Assembly (NCBI GenBank): GCA_024691145.1
Contig: JAILNW010000334.1
Location: forward strand, 1 to 6,101
From: Lachnospiraceae bacterium
GTDB taxonomy: Bacteria; Bacillota; Clostridia; Lachnospirales; Lachnospiraceae
DNA: 6,101 bases
Reading direction: 5' to 3'
How positions within the stretch are numbered: position 1 is the stretch's first letter; every line of letters begins with the position of its first letter. The position numbers and the translations under genes are program-made. Of this stretch, positions 1-6,050 are shown piece after piece. The notes under the pieces were generated by a model, which was given only the letters and a program-made list of their open reading frames with translations, searched no databases and was not told the origin of the DNA.

Positions 1-1328
1 GTATTTATTGTTTTAATAATAAAGGAATTATGATGAATGTGAGTTTGAGATTCAAGGTATTTTGGAATATCTTCTAATTTGCATTCATCAGTTTTATATA
101 TAATAATTTTATCTTCTTTAGATACACATGCACAGGTATTATTAAGAAGCAGCTCTATCTCATCGAGATTAACTCTTACACCATAAATTTTAGCGAATCT
201 TTTTAATCTGCCAGTTATATAATAATACCCATCTTTGTCAAATCTTGCAATATCTCCGGTATTTAGTATGCCTTTAAAATCATCACCTTTACTTAAATCT
301 TTGTAATCAGTGGCATAGCCAAGAGAAACATTATTGCCTTTATAGACTAGTTCTCCGTCAGTATCAGGAGTAGTAATAACATTACCTAAAGAATCACATA
401 AATATAGTGTTCCATCAGGTATTGCAATACCTATACTGCCTGGCTTGTTTAATGCATCCTTGTATGGAAGATAACTTATTCGTGCAGTGGCTTCTGTTTG
501 TCCATACATTATGAAGAAGCGTTTGTTTGTCTTTAAGGCATATTCACCAAAGAAATGCTGTAAATCAAGGGACAATTTGCCACCTGCCTGTGTCAGCGTC
601 TTAAGATATGGAAGTTCCATATGTGCAAAGCCACATCTCTTCAGCATGGAATATGTATAAGGTACACCATATAGAGAGGTTACTTTGTATGATGAAATAG
701 TGTTCCAAAAGGCTTTTGATAATAGATTGGCATTATTAATTACAATGGAAGCACCAGCGTATATATGTGTATTAATTACAGAAAGAGCATAGGTATAATT
801 CATCGGAAGAATGGTTATGGCTCTTTCAGATTCATCTATATCAAGGTATGTAATTATTGATTCTGTATTAGAAAGAATATTATCATAACTGATTCTTACA
901 AGTTTTTTGCTGCCTGTGGAACCAGAAGTTGAAAGCAATAAAGCAAGATTATCATATAAATCATAGTTTACCTCAAATGGAGTTTTTACAAGTTTATAAT
1001 TATAAGATTTGAAAACCATATCATAACCATCAGAAGCAAAGTTTTCAGGACACCAGATGTATAAAGGTTTGTATAAGTCTGTTAGTTTCACGAAGTATTC
1101 ATAATTGATCTGTTCATTTATAAGAAATGGAACAATGTTATTGTTAATAGCACTGATATACCCAAGGATTGATGCATAGGAATTAGATGCAACAATAAAT
1201 ATAAGACATCTTTTTTCTATATGTTTAGCAAAGTTAATGGAATCTGTATGAAGTTTACCGTAAGTAATGTAACTGTCGTTATCTATAAAAGCAATGTTGT
1301 CTGTATATTTCATAAGATTAAATATCAT
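1..1328 (-). CDS. AMP-forming acyl/aminoacyl ligase, ANL superfamily (3' end beyond window)
   Basis: This frame is open for 442 codons from the ATG at 1328 to the window edge, and the C-terminal end is missing. It reads as an adenylate-forming enzyme that activates a carboxylic acid with ATP to an acyl-AMP, normally passing it to CoA or a carrier-protein thiol. Visible core motifs are the P-loop-like STSGSTGSKK (about residues 133-142), YGQTEAT (275-281), GELVYKGNNVSLGY (325-338), NTGD (356-359, the Asp that contacts ribose in the family) and the hinge GRLKRFAKIYGVRVNLDEIE (373-392). The catalytic lysine of the C-terminal lobe would lie outside the window. The N-terminal lobe is short, as in stand-alone ligases of surface-polysaccharide or secondary-metabolite clusters, so a carrier-protein partner further along is plausible but unseen. 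AAAGGTGA at about 1334-1341 is a fair ribosome-binding site for this start. Substrate cannot be told. Confidence 0.88.
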   Translation of the reverse strand, partial: MIFNLMKYTDNIAFIDNDSYITYGKLHTDSINFAKHIEKRCLIFIVASNSYASILGYISAINNNIVPFLINEQINYEYFVKLTDLYKPLYIWCPENFASDGYDMVFKSYNYKLVKTPFEVNYDLYDNLALLLSTSGSTGSKKLVRISYDNILSNTESIITYLDIDESERAITILPMNYTYALSVINTHIYAGASIVINNANLLSKAFWNTISSYKVTSLYGVPYTYSMLKRCGFAHMELPYLKTLTQAGGKLSLDLQHFFGEYALKTNKRFFIMYGQTEATARISYLPYKDALNKPGSIGIAIPDGTLYLCDSLGNVITTPDTDGELVYKGNNVSLGYATDYKDLSKGDDFKGILNTGDIARFDKDGYYYITGRLKRFAKIYGVRVNLDEIELLLNNTCACVSKEDKIIIYKTDECKLEDIPKYLESQTHIHHNSFIIKTIN

Positions 1329-1355
1329 AGCAATCACCTTTCGTTGTAAATGTTA

Positions 1356-1457
1356 TTAATTATAGGATTTAAATGCATCTTCATAGCTTTTTTTCATTTT
1401 CTGAATTAGAGAAGATGGTTCTAGTATCCTTGCTTTGTACTGGTCAAGCTTTTTCCT
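1356..1457 (-). pseudogene. 3'-terminal remnant of an unrecognised gene upstream of the ligase
   Basis: Thirty-three sense codons, bounded upstream by an in-frame stop at 1458-1460, read RKKLDQYKARILEPSSLI, then QKMKKSYEDAFKSYN, then TAA TAA. There is no start codon or ribosome-binding site at its head. The stop lies 27 bases before the ligase ATG, the spacing expected for the end of an upstream operon gene. The peptide is charged and helical-looking, like the C-terminal tails of many glycosyltransferases, but too short to assign. Its 5' part appears to have been replaced by the insertion-sequence remnant. Most of this stretch is the sequence that recurs inverted at the right end of the window. 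Confidence 0.45.
1370..1454 (-). repeat. 85-bp exact inverted repeat, left copy
   Basis: Reading the minus strand from 1454 to 1370 gives, base for base, the plus strand from 6017 to 6101. In coding direction it begins AAAAAGCTTGACC and ends GATGCATTTA. The left copy continues naturally into the ligase upstream region. Its outer boundary at 1454 coincides with the point where resemblance to IS3 OrfA ends. The right copy is stopped by the window edge, so the true repeat may be longer. Confidence 0.95.
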
Positions 1458-1461
1458 TTAC

Positions 1462-1644
1462 TTAATTGGATTCATTTGTGTTGTTTGTGGTATAAAGGCA
1501 TTCTTCCTGGTATTTGTTTACCAATTGGCAAATTGTGCTTTTAGCAACATTATATTCCGCTTAAAGCTGAGGGGATGATTTGTCGCCAGCCATATAGGCT
1601 CTTACGACCTCTTTTTTAAAATCTTAACTGTAACGTACTGACAT
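1462..1644 (-). pseudogene. IS3-family transposase OrfA remnant (HTH_Tnp_1), degenerate
   Basis: From the ATG at 1644 the frame reads MSVRYS-stop-DFKKEVVRAYMAGDKSSPQL-stop-AEYNVAKSTICQLVNKYQEEC and on to NESN-stop. This is the N-terminal helix-turn-helix protein of IS3-family elements: RYS.DFKKEVVRAYMAGDKS, EYNVAKSTIC and VNKYQEEC are typical of clostridial members. Two internal stops (codons 7 and 28), a third at codon 61, and a Leu where the family usually has Trp (CQLVNKY) show it is dead. The leucine zipper and the DDE protein OrfB are absent, so the element was truncated near 1455-1461. An intact AGGAGG (1655-1660) remains at good spacing before the ATG. Intact OrfA is about 90-100 residues; about 60 codons survive here. 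Confidence 0.85.
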
Positions 1645-1672
1645 AGTGTAACATCCTCCTTTGGATAATAAT

Positions 1673-1702
1673 ATTATATACTATCCGAACAGAGTGTTGC
1701 AA
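1673..1702 (-). promoter_or_regulatory. Promoter of the IS3 remnant, possibly now reading into the ligase
   Basis: On the minus strand TTGCAA (1702-1697), an 18-bp spacer and TATAAT (1678-1673) form a good sigma-A-type promoter about 30 bases before the orfA start. The -10 lies inside an imperfect palindrome bounded by GGATA/TATCC (1663-1686). No terminator is seen between here and the ligase start, so outward transcription is possible. The left terminus of the element may be near 1710-1725, where TGAACTGG reads outward, but no matching opposite end is present in the window. Confidence 0.5.
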
Positions 1703-1750
1703 ATTTATTATACCAGTTCAGTTCAACTAGAACGAGAGCGATTCTTACTG

Positions 1751-1770
1751 AAATGTCTGATGTGACATTT
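1751..1770. repeat. Short perfect hairpin in the IS/AlbA_2 intergenic region
   Basis: AAATGTC and GACATTT form 7-bp arms around a 6-base loop (TGATGT). No T-tract follows on either strand, so it is not a convincing terminator. It may belong to the end of the insertion element or be a protein site. Apart from the IS promoter and the hairpin at 1831, no gene is visible in 1671-1830. Confidence 0.45.
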
Positions 1771-1830
1771 GAGGGAACCACGAATAACAGGAAGTATAAA
1801 TTATTATAATGCAGCTATTAAATAAAACAA

Positions 1831-1867
1831 ATACTCCCTATGGCAGGTTTAAAACCATAGGGAGTAT
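1831..1867 (-). terminator. Rho-independent terminator of the AlbA_2 gene; copy 1 of a flanking repeat
   Basis: ATACTCCCTATGG (1831-1843) and CCATAGGGAGTAT (1855-1867) pair perfectly over 13 bp around an 11-base loop. On the minus strand the hairpin starts 3 nt after the stop codon of the AlbA_2 gene and is followed by TTGTTTTATTT, a usable U-tract. It insulates the IS remnant and ligase from the gene behind. A decayed direct copy lies at about 3457-3491 on the other side of the same gene. Confidence 0.85.
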
Positions 1868-1869
1868 AT

Positions 1870-3312
1870 TTACTCTATTGAAACCACATCTTTGTTAGTT
1901 AAGTAATAATGTGCTCTTGCTTCTTTGGTCTTAATTAAATAGCCATTTTTTACAAGGTTTTCAAGGATTTCCTTTCTTAAGTAAGTAGAATCACTTTTTC
2001 CAATATACTTGGCTATATCTGATACTTTTCTTTTCTGACAATAGCAATATGCAAGAACATTCTCATCATATTCAGTTCCATTTTGTAGCGGAAAGAAAGA
2101 TATAGCAGGTATATCATCACTACGTATACCATTATCATATGTTAAATCAGGCAAAACTAATGTAAAATGATCTGATGATGAATATATATATGGTTTGTGA
2201 TTTTCATCTGCTGATGCATATTCTTCTGAAATTTTATCAAATCCTGAACCAGAGGCCTCCATTACATTACATGCCACAAGTACATTAGATATAAGTTCAT
2301 TTCTTCGTTTTGATATTATGCCAGATAAATCATATGTCTTTCCAAACTTTTCTCCTCTATAAAAGCCTCCGGGAGAAGAAATTTCAAGCCTGTCCTTATA
2401 CATATCTATCTGAATCTGAGTGCCGTTTAAATAATAATCTCTGTGAACTACAGCATTAATAACTCCTTCAAATAATGCACGTTGAGGGAAAGCATCCACA
2501 TTCTGTCTGTTATTATCTTTTTTTATTATTGTATGATTCATTCTTTGAGTAACAAACTCAATAATATATTCTATTGTTTCTGTAATATTACCGTTAAATC
2601 TGTTAACTGTTACAATTTTCTGACTTCCTTTATTTAATCCAGAAAATACTGAACACATAATCTCTGTTTTTCCTTCTTTATAATCATCTAAGAATAATAC
2701 AGCTCCATTAAGCAAATAATTATTTTCAGTAACAAATCCCATAGAACGCAATGCCTTTTCTTTTAAGTCTTTGCCTTCAGTATATTTCTTATAAAATGCA
2801 CATAACTTTGATAATTTTGAAAAATCATATTGTACATTAGATACCATTATATCATACTGGTTATTTTGGCTTTTAATGCTCATTTCTATTATTTCTTCAT
2901 ATGTTGCCCCATTTGTAAAGCCATCTCTTCGCATGAATATAGAAGGTATATTGTCATATTTTAATATAACAGGTTTTATGCTAGATTCAGGTACATGTAC
3001 TTTAATTAAATAACGTACATTGCTTCTTACATTGTAAGGTATAAAAGAAATACTCATCTGAGGTCTGGGAACGAGATGTTCATTTACCTGATTATTAAAA
3101 TAATTTCTTTCATTATCGGCATTTTTTTTATCAAAGCCGATTAATTTATTAGATTTATCTTCAACTCCAATGTAAAAATCTCCACCGAAAGCATTAGCAA
3201 AGCCTGCAATTGTTTTCAGCCAGCCAACTACATCTTTACGATTCAAAACACTTTTACATTCGATTTTACTGCTTTCCAATATGATTTCACCTGTGATTTC
3301 CTCTAAATACAT
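1870..3312 (-). CDS. AlbA_2 (Schlafen-type) / HATPase_c_4 / winged-helix putative transcriptional regulator
   Basis: The protein has 480 residues from the chosen start. Residues about 10-140 match the AlbA_2 putative DNA-binding domain shared with Schlafen proteins: E18/K20, then GFANAFGGDFYIGVED (37-52) and FMRRDG (126-131). Residues about 275-390 match the HATPase_c_4 domain of the COG2865 family: FEGVINAVVHRDY (281-293), DRLEISSPGGF (307-317), RRNELISN (336-343) and GSGFDKI (355-361). A C-terminal winged helix follows (about 414-475; VSDIAKYIGKSDSTYLRKEI). No membrane segment is visible. Family members are annotated as regulators, but ligand, enzymatic activity and targets are mostly unknown. 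An upstream ATG at 3333 is in frame, but the promoter would place the transcript start at about 3335 and only the ATG at 3312 has a ribosome-binding site. The gene stands alone, with a phased repeat array covering its promoter, so autoregulation is likely (inference). Confidence 0.88.
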   Translation of the reverse strand: MYLEEITGEIILESSKIECKSVLNRKDVVGWLKTIAGFANAFGGDFYIGVEDKSNKLIGFDKKNADNERNYFNNQVNEHLVPRPQMSISFIPYNVRSNVRYLIKVHVPESSIKPVILKYDNIPSIFMRRDGFTNGATYEEIIEMSIKSQNNQYDIMVSNVQYDFSKLSKLCAFYKKYTEGKDLKEKALRSMGFVTENNYLLNGAVLFLDDYKEGKTEIMCSVFSGLNKGSQKIVTVNRFNGNITETIEYIIEFVTQRMNHTIIKKDNNRQNVDAFPQRALFEGVINAVVHRDYYLNGTQIQIDMYKDRLEISSPGGFYRGEKFGKTYDLSGIISKRRNELISNVLVACNVMEASGSGFDKISEEYASADENHKPYIYSSSDHFTLVLPDLTYDNGIRSDDIPAISFFPLQNGTEYDENVLAYCYCQKRKVSDIAKYIGKSDSTYLRKEILENLVKNGYLIKTKEARAHYYLTNKDVVSIE

Positions 3313-3318
3313 ATATTT

Positions 3319-3325
3319 CACCTCT
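3319..3325 (-). promoter_or_regulatory. Ribosome-binding site fixing the AlbA_2 gene start
   Basis: On the minus strand AGAGGTG sits 6 nt before the ATG at 3312. The alternative ATG at 3333 is preceded only by AT-rich repeat sequence with no Shine-Dalgarno match, and is almost at the predicted transcription start. The shorter protein, starting MYLEEITGEI, is therefore preferred. Confidence 0.75.
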
Positions 3326-3337
3326 TTCTTCATCTAT

Positions 3338-3432
3338 TTCAATTTTACTTCAAAATAACTTCAATGTCAACTTCAAAATAACTTCAATAACTATTTCAAC
3401 AACTACTTCAAAATAACTTCAATCAACTTCAA
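3338..3432. repeat. Helically phased TTCAA/TTGAA repeat array, putative operator
   Basis: Nine TTCAA pentamers start at 3338, 3349, 3360, 3372, 3383, 3395, 3407, 3418 and 3428, with steps of 11, 11, 12, 11, 12, 12, 11 and 10 bp. Three exact copies of the 18-mer ACTTCAAAATAACTTCAA occur at 3347-3364, 3370-3387 and 3405-3422. All units face the same way. The array spans the -35 and -10 of the AlbA_2 gene and continues about 60 bp upstream. A cooperative DNA-binding protein on one face of the helix would explain the pattern. The gene's own product is the obvious candidate, by inference only. Confidence 0.85.
3342..3370 (-). promoter_or_regulatory. Sigma-A-type promoter of the AlbA_2 gene
   Basis: The minus strand carries a consensus TTGACA (3370-3365), a 17-bp spacer (3364-3348) and TAAAAT (3347-3342). 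Transcription would start near 3335, leaving a leader of about 23 nt before the ATG at 3312. The spacer contains two of the TTGAA repeats, and further repeats lie on both sides, so any protein bound there would compete with RNA polymerase. Confidence 0.8.
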
Positions 3433-3456
3433 CAACATTAAGTTGGTAATATAAAA

Positions 3457-3491
3457 GATCCCTATGGCAGGTTTAAAACCATAGAGAGTAT
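3457..3491. repeat. Decayed direct copy 2 of the hairpin repeat
   Basis: The segment TCCCTATGGCAGGTTTAAAA (from 3459) followed by CCATAG is identical to the core of the hairpin at 1831-1867, a 26-base exact match in the same orientation. The outer arm differs (GATCCC against ACTCCC, and AGAGTAT against GGAGTAT), which leaves only about six clean base pairs plus a few beyond a mismatch. It sits between two divergently transcribed genes, where neither needs a terminator, so it is better read as a repeat than as a working terminator. Confidence 0.75.
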
Positions 3492-3603
3492 TATTATGCA
3501 AAAGGCAAAGATACATAAAAAACATTCTTCACATTATGTCTAGTTATTTTGCAAACTCTATACTAGATATAAAAAATATAAATAGCATATATTTTTGTTT
3601 TAC

Positions 3604-3632
3604 TGGAATTATCTTCCATATTATAGTATAAT
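3604..3632 (+). promoter_or_regulatory. Probable promoter of the PNPOx-like gene
   Basis: A perfect TATAAT lies at 3627-3632, 31 bases before the start codon. The best -35 at 17-bp spacing is TGGAAT (3604-3609), which matches only half of the consensus, so the site may be weak or activator-assisted. The rest of 3492-3600 is AT-rich with no gene. Confidence 0.5.
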
Positions 3633-3663
3633 GTGCTTATAAAAACAGATTGGAGAGATTATT

Positions 3664-4062
3664 ATGGAATTAGAAAAGATTGTTAAGTTTTTAAAGGAAG
3701 CAGGAACATATTACCTTGCAACAGTAGAGGGCGATCAGCCAAGAGTAAGACCATTTGGTACTGTTAATGAATTTGAAGGAAAACTTTATATTCAGACAGG
3801 CAAGTCTAAAGAAGTGTCAAAACAGCTTCATATTAATCCTAAGGCAGAAATCTGTGCTTTTAAAGATGGAGTGTGGCTAAGAATTGCTTGCACACTAGTT
3901 GAAGATGATAATGTTGAAGCAAGAAAATCAATGCTAGATGCATATCCACAGTTAAGAGGAATGTATTCAGAAAATGATGGTAATACAGAAGTATTCTATA
4001 TGAAAGATGCTGTGGCTACATTTAGTTCGTTTACTGCAGCACCTGAAATTATTGAGTTTTAA
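3664..4062 (+). CDS. Pyridoxamine 5'-phosphate oxidase-like flavin split-barrel protein
   Basis: This 132-residue protein is a full-length small member of the PNPOx-like FMN-binding split-barrel superfamily. The first strand pair is typical: TYYLATVEGDQPRVRPFGTV (residues 15-34), then GKLYIQTGKSKEVSKQLHINPKAEICAF (39-66), where family members bind flavin phosphate through the T-G-K-S-K-E region and the basic residues after the first strand. The C-terminal part (ARKSMLDAYPQLRGMY, then EVFYMKDAVATFSSF) completes the barrel. Such proteins usually bind FMN, F420 or sometimes haem and act as small reductases; many are uncharacterised, and this one should not be called PdxH. It is probably cytosolic. 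GGAGAG at 3652-3657 is the ribosome-binding site. It seems to be a single-gene unit, because the next gene has its own strong promoter. Confidence 0.85.
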   Translation: MELEKIVKFLKEAGTYYLATVEGDQPRVRPFGTVNEFEGKLYIQTGKSKEVSKQLHINPKAEICAFKDGVWLRIACTLVEDDNVEARKSMLDAYPQLRGMYSENDGNTEVFYMKDAVATFSSFTAAPEIIEF

Positions 4063-4120
4063 TTGTATGTAAGTAGTTTTGAAAACCACATCACAAAGAT
4101 AATGAAAACGTAAAATCAAG

Positions 4121-4149
4121 TTGACAAAACTTAATATCTGTTATATACT
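4121..4149 (+). promoter_or_regulatory. Strong promoter of the DegV gene
   Basis: A consensus TTGACA (4121-4126), 17-bp spacer and TATACT (4144-4149) lie about 45 bases before the start codon. The match suggests high constitutive sigma-A transcription. No clear terminator separates it from the preceding gene, so some read-through is possible. Confidence 0.8.
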
Positions 4150-4194
4150 TGTATTGTTAAAAGACTATTTTTATTTTAAAGGAGAGTATTGTTT

Positions 4195-5085
4195 ATGAAC
4201 GAGTATGTAATTATAACAGATTCATCATGTGATTTGCCTAATTCTATTGTAGAAGAGTATAACCTTTATGTAGAACCACTTGCCGTAAGGGTTGATGATA
4301 AAGAATATAAAAACTATCCTGACCAGAGAGATATAACTTTTGAAGAGTTCTTTAAGAAAGTAAAGGAAGGTGCCAAAGTTGCAACATCAGCAACTAATGT
4401 ATATGATTATACATCAGAGATGGAACCGTTACTTGAAGCAGGAAAAGATATACTTATATTAAGCTTTGACTCAGCAATTAGTAATACATATAACGCATCA
4501 AGAATGGCAACAGAAGAGATGCAGGAGAAGTATCCAGACAGAAAGATTATCTGCATAGATACACTTTGCGCTGCTTTAGGACAGGGAATTATAGTTTACC
4601 TTGCTGCACAGATGAAAAAAGAAGGAAAAACTATTGAAGAAGTTGCTGAATTTGTAGAGGCTAATAAACTTAGAATTACAACATGGGTAACAGTTGATGA
4701 TCTTGGTTATCTTAAGAGAGGCGGAAGAATATCAGCAACTAGTGAGATGATAGGTTCTATGCTTAAGATAAAGCCTATTATTGTACTTAATGATGAAGGA
4801 AAACTTATCTCTCATTCAAAGTTAAGGGGAAGAAAGTTAGCACTTAAGTTTATAGCAGATAAACTTGTTGAAGACCTTAAGAATTCAGATAGAAAGATAT
4901 TTGCCATAGGTCATGCAGAGTGTCTTGATGAAGCAAAAGAAGTTGAGAAGATGGTAAGAGAACAGTTCCCAGACGAAGAACTTGAATGCATTATAGAATA
5001 TGTAGGACCTGTTATCGGCGCTCATATTGGACCAGGAGCATTAGTTGGATTTGCTTTTGGACAAAAGAGAGAAGGAAATCAATAA
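4195..5085 (+). CDS. DegV family protein (FakB-type fatty-acid-binding protein)
   Basis: At 296 residues this is the normal length of DegV/FakB proteins, which bind a single fatty acid. In characterised members they present it to the kinase FakA to make acyl-phosphate for phospholipid synthesis. Family marks are ITDSSCDLP (7-15), TSATNVYDY (64-72, where most relatives have TSQPS), SFDSAISNTYNAS (90-102), IDTLCAALGQG (121-131), DDLGYLKRGGRIS (168-180), KPII (194-197) and VIGAHIGPGALVG (273-285). No signal peptide is seen, so it is cytosolic. The ATG at 4195 is chosen: AAAGGAG (4178-4184) is 10 nt upstream, whereas the in-frame TTG at 4189 is only 4 nt from it. No FakA (DhaK/DhaL-like) gene is in the window, as is common because several DegV paralogues are usually scattered. 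Fatty-acid specificity cannot be read here. Confidence 0.93.
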   Translation: MNEYVIITDSSCDLPNSIVEEYNLYVEPLAVRVDDKEYKNYPDQRDITFEEFFKKVKEGAKVATSATNVYDYTSEMEPLLEAGKDILILSFDSAISNTYNASRMATEEMQEKYPDRKIICIDTLCAALGQGIIVYLAAQMKKEGKTIEEVAEFVEANKLRITTWVTVDDLGYLKRGGRISATSEMIGSMLKIKPIIVLNDEGKLISHSKLRGRKLALKFIADKLVEDLKNSDRKIFAIGHAECLDEAKEVEKMVREQFPDEELECIIEYVGPVIGAHIGPGALVGFAFGQKREGNQ

Positions 5086-5092
5086 GATTTTA

Positions 5093-5133
5093 AAAAGAGT
5101 ATTGTTTTTGTTAAGCAGAAATGATACTCTTTT
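5093..5133 (+). terminator. Probable terminator after the DegV gene
   Basis: AAAAGAGTAT (5093-5102) pairs perfectly with ATACTCTTTT (5124-5133) over 10 bp around a rather long 21-base loop, starting 7 nt after the stop codon. The T-run is part of the stem and is followed by ATTAT, so termination is probably partial. Read-through could supply the next gene, for which no convincing separate promoter is seen in 5134-5174. Confidence 0.55.
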
Positions 5134-5174
5134 ATTATGAGTAATTAAAAAGTATTTTCGGGAAAGGATATATT

Positions 5175-5891
5175 ATGAAAGAAAAATTATATACAATACC
5201 AGTTAATGATGCATTTGCCAAGGATTGCGAGTGCCCTCTTTGTGCAATGTACAAAGAACTAGAAAATGATGCGATAGAATATACAATGGGACCTAGTTAT
5301 ATGGAGGATGATATAAGAGAAGAGACAGATAAGATAGGCTTCTGTAAAAAACATGTGCCACTTCTTTATAAGAACCAGAACAGACTTGGCCTTGCACTTA
5401 TGCTAAAGACACATATGGATAAAACTGTTGCTGATATAGAAAATCTTGCAAATGGCTATAAAGTAAAGAACAGCCTTTTAAAGAAAACAGTTACAGATAA
5501 TCCTGTGGGAGAATATATAACTGCTCTTAATAAGTCATGTTTTGTATGCGACAGGGTTAATAATACATTTGAAAGATATGTACATACAATTATTTACCTT
5601 TATAAGACGGATAATTCTTTTAAGGAGACATTTAAAAACTGCAAGGGGTTCTGTACTGAGCATTTTGAAAATATGTACACAATGGCTCTTACAGAGCTTA
5701 GCGGAGCTGTAAGGGATGAGTTTATAAATGATATAAAGAACCTTTATGTAAACAACATGAAGAGAGTAATAGAAGACCTTGACTGGTTTATTAATAAGTT
5801 TGACTACAGATATGCCAATGAACCATGGAAAAATTCAAAGGATGCCCTTATAAGGACTATACAAAAGACTAACAGCACAGAGGTTGATTAA
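5175..5891 (+). CDS. DUF6062-like protein with two CxxC...CxxH sets
   Basis: This 238-residue soluble protein of unknown function resembles a family common in Lachnospiraceae and relatives (I believe DUF6062; not checked). The striking feature is a twofold pattern. CPLC (C20, C23) is followed 34 residues later by GFCKKH (C57, H60). CFVC (C122, C125) is followed 35 residues later by GFCTEH (C160, H163). Each half could bind one metal ion, probably zinc, through three Cys and one His; extra cysteines are C18 and C156. Between the sets the protein is mostly charged and helical-looking, and no membrane segment or signal peptide is visible. AAAGGA (5163-5168) precedes the ATG. Its stop lies 6 nt before the next start codon, so the two were probably co-transcribed. 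Codon use resembles the neighbouring genes. No enzymatic role can be assigned. Confidence 0.8.
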   Translation: MKEKLYTIPVNDAFAKDCECPLCAMYKELENDAIEYTMGPSYMEDDIREETDKIGFCKKHVPLLYKNQNRLGLALMLKTHMDKTVADIENLANGYKVKNSLLKKTVTDNPVGEYITALNKSCFVCDRVNNTFERYVHTIIYLYKTDNSFKETFKNCKGFCTEHFENMYTMALTELSGAVRDEFINDIKNLYVNNMKRVIEDLDWFINKFDYRYANEPWKNSKDALIRTIQKTNSTEVD

Positions 5892-5897
5892 GTAATT

Positions 5898-6050
5898 ATG
5901 GAATATAATATTTATGAAAAAGACAACAATATAATATTAGAAAATGTCCCGGACTTTAGTGTTTCTCAGACACTAGAGTGCGGGCAATGTTTTCGTTTTG
6001 AGAAAATAAGTGAAGAAAAAAGCTTGACCAGTACAAAGCAAGGATACTAG
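5898..6050 (+). pseudogene. 5' fragment of 8-oxoguanine DNA glycosylase (OGG), interrupted
   Basis: Fifty codons, starting MEYNIYEKDNNIILENVPDF and continuing SVSQTLECGQCFRFEKISEEK, match the N-terminal domain of clostridial OGG-type base-excision glycosylases; the LECGQCFRF segment (residues 26-34) is the hallmark. Homology ends at about residue 41. There the 85-bp repeat begins and leads to a TAG at 6048. Intact relatives are roughly 270-300 residues, and the HhH-GPD domain with its catalytic Lys and Asp is missing, so the fragment cannot act as a glycosylase. It starts 6 nt after the DUF6062-like stop, with only a distant AGAGG (5879-5883), suggesting translational coupling. The break may be real or may be a chimeric sequence end. 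Confidence 0.8.

Noticed and set aside
3313..3333. Longer AlbA_2 protein starting at the ATG at 3333
   Set aside because: It has no ribosome-binding site and the predicted transcript begins about 2 nt upstream. The ATG at 3312 has AGAGGTG at good spacing.
3338..3432. CRISPR-like array
   Set aside because: The repeats are only 5-18 bp with almost no unique spacers. Regular 11-bp steps over a promoter fit an operator, not a CRISPR.
3496..3543. Fifteen-codon ORF beginning MQKAKIHKK
   Set aside because: It has no ribosome-binding site, no recognisable content and lies in AT-rich sequence where such ORFs arise by chance.
4072..4088. Near-palindrome GTAGTTTTGAAAACCAC after the PNPOx-like gene as terminator
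   Set aside because: The arms leave essentially no loop and there is no T-tract behind it, so termination is not supported.
4189..4194. TTG start two codons upstream for the DegV protein
   Set aside because: It is only 4 nt from the Shine-Dalgarno sequence. The ATG at 4195 has proper spacing and gives the usual DegV N-terminus.
5108..5138. Promoter TTGTTA / TATTAT for the DUF6062-like gene
   Set aside because: The spacer is 19 bp, the -35 is poor, and the site overlaps the terminator hairpin. It is not strong enough to annotate.
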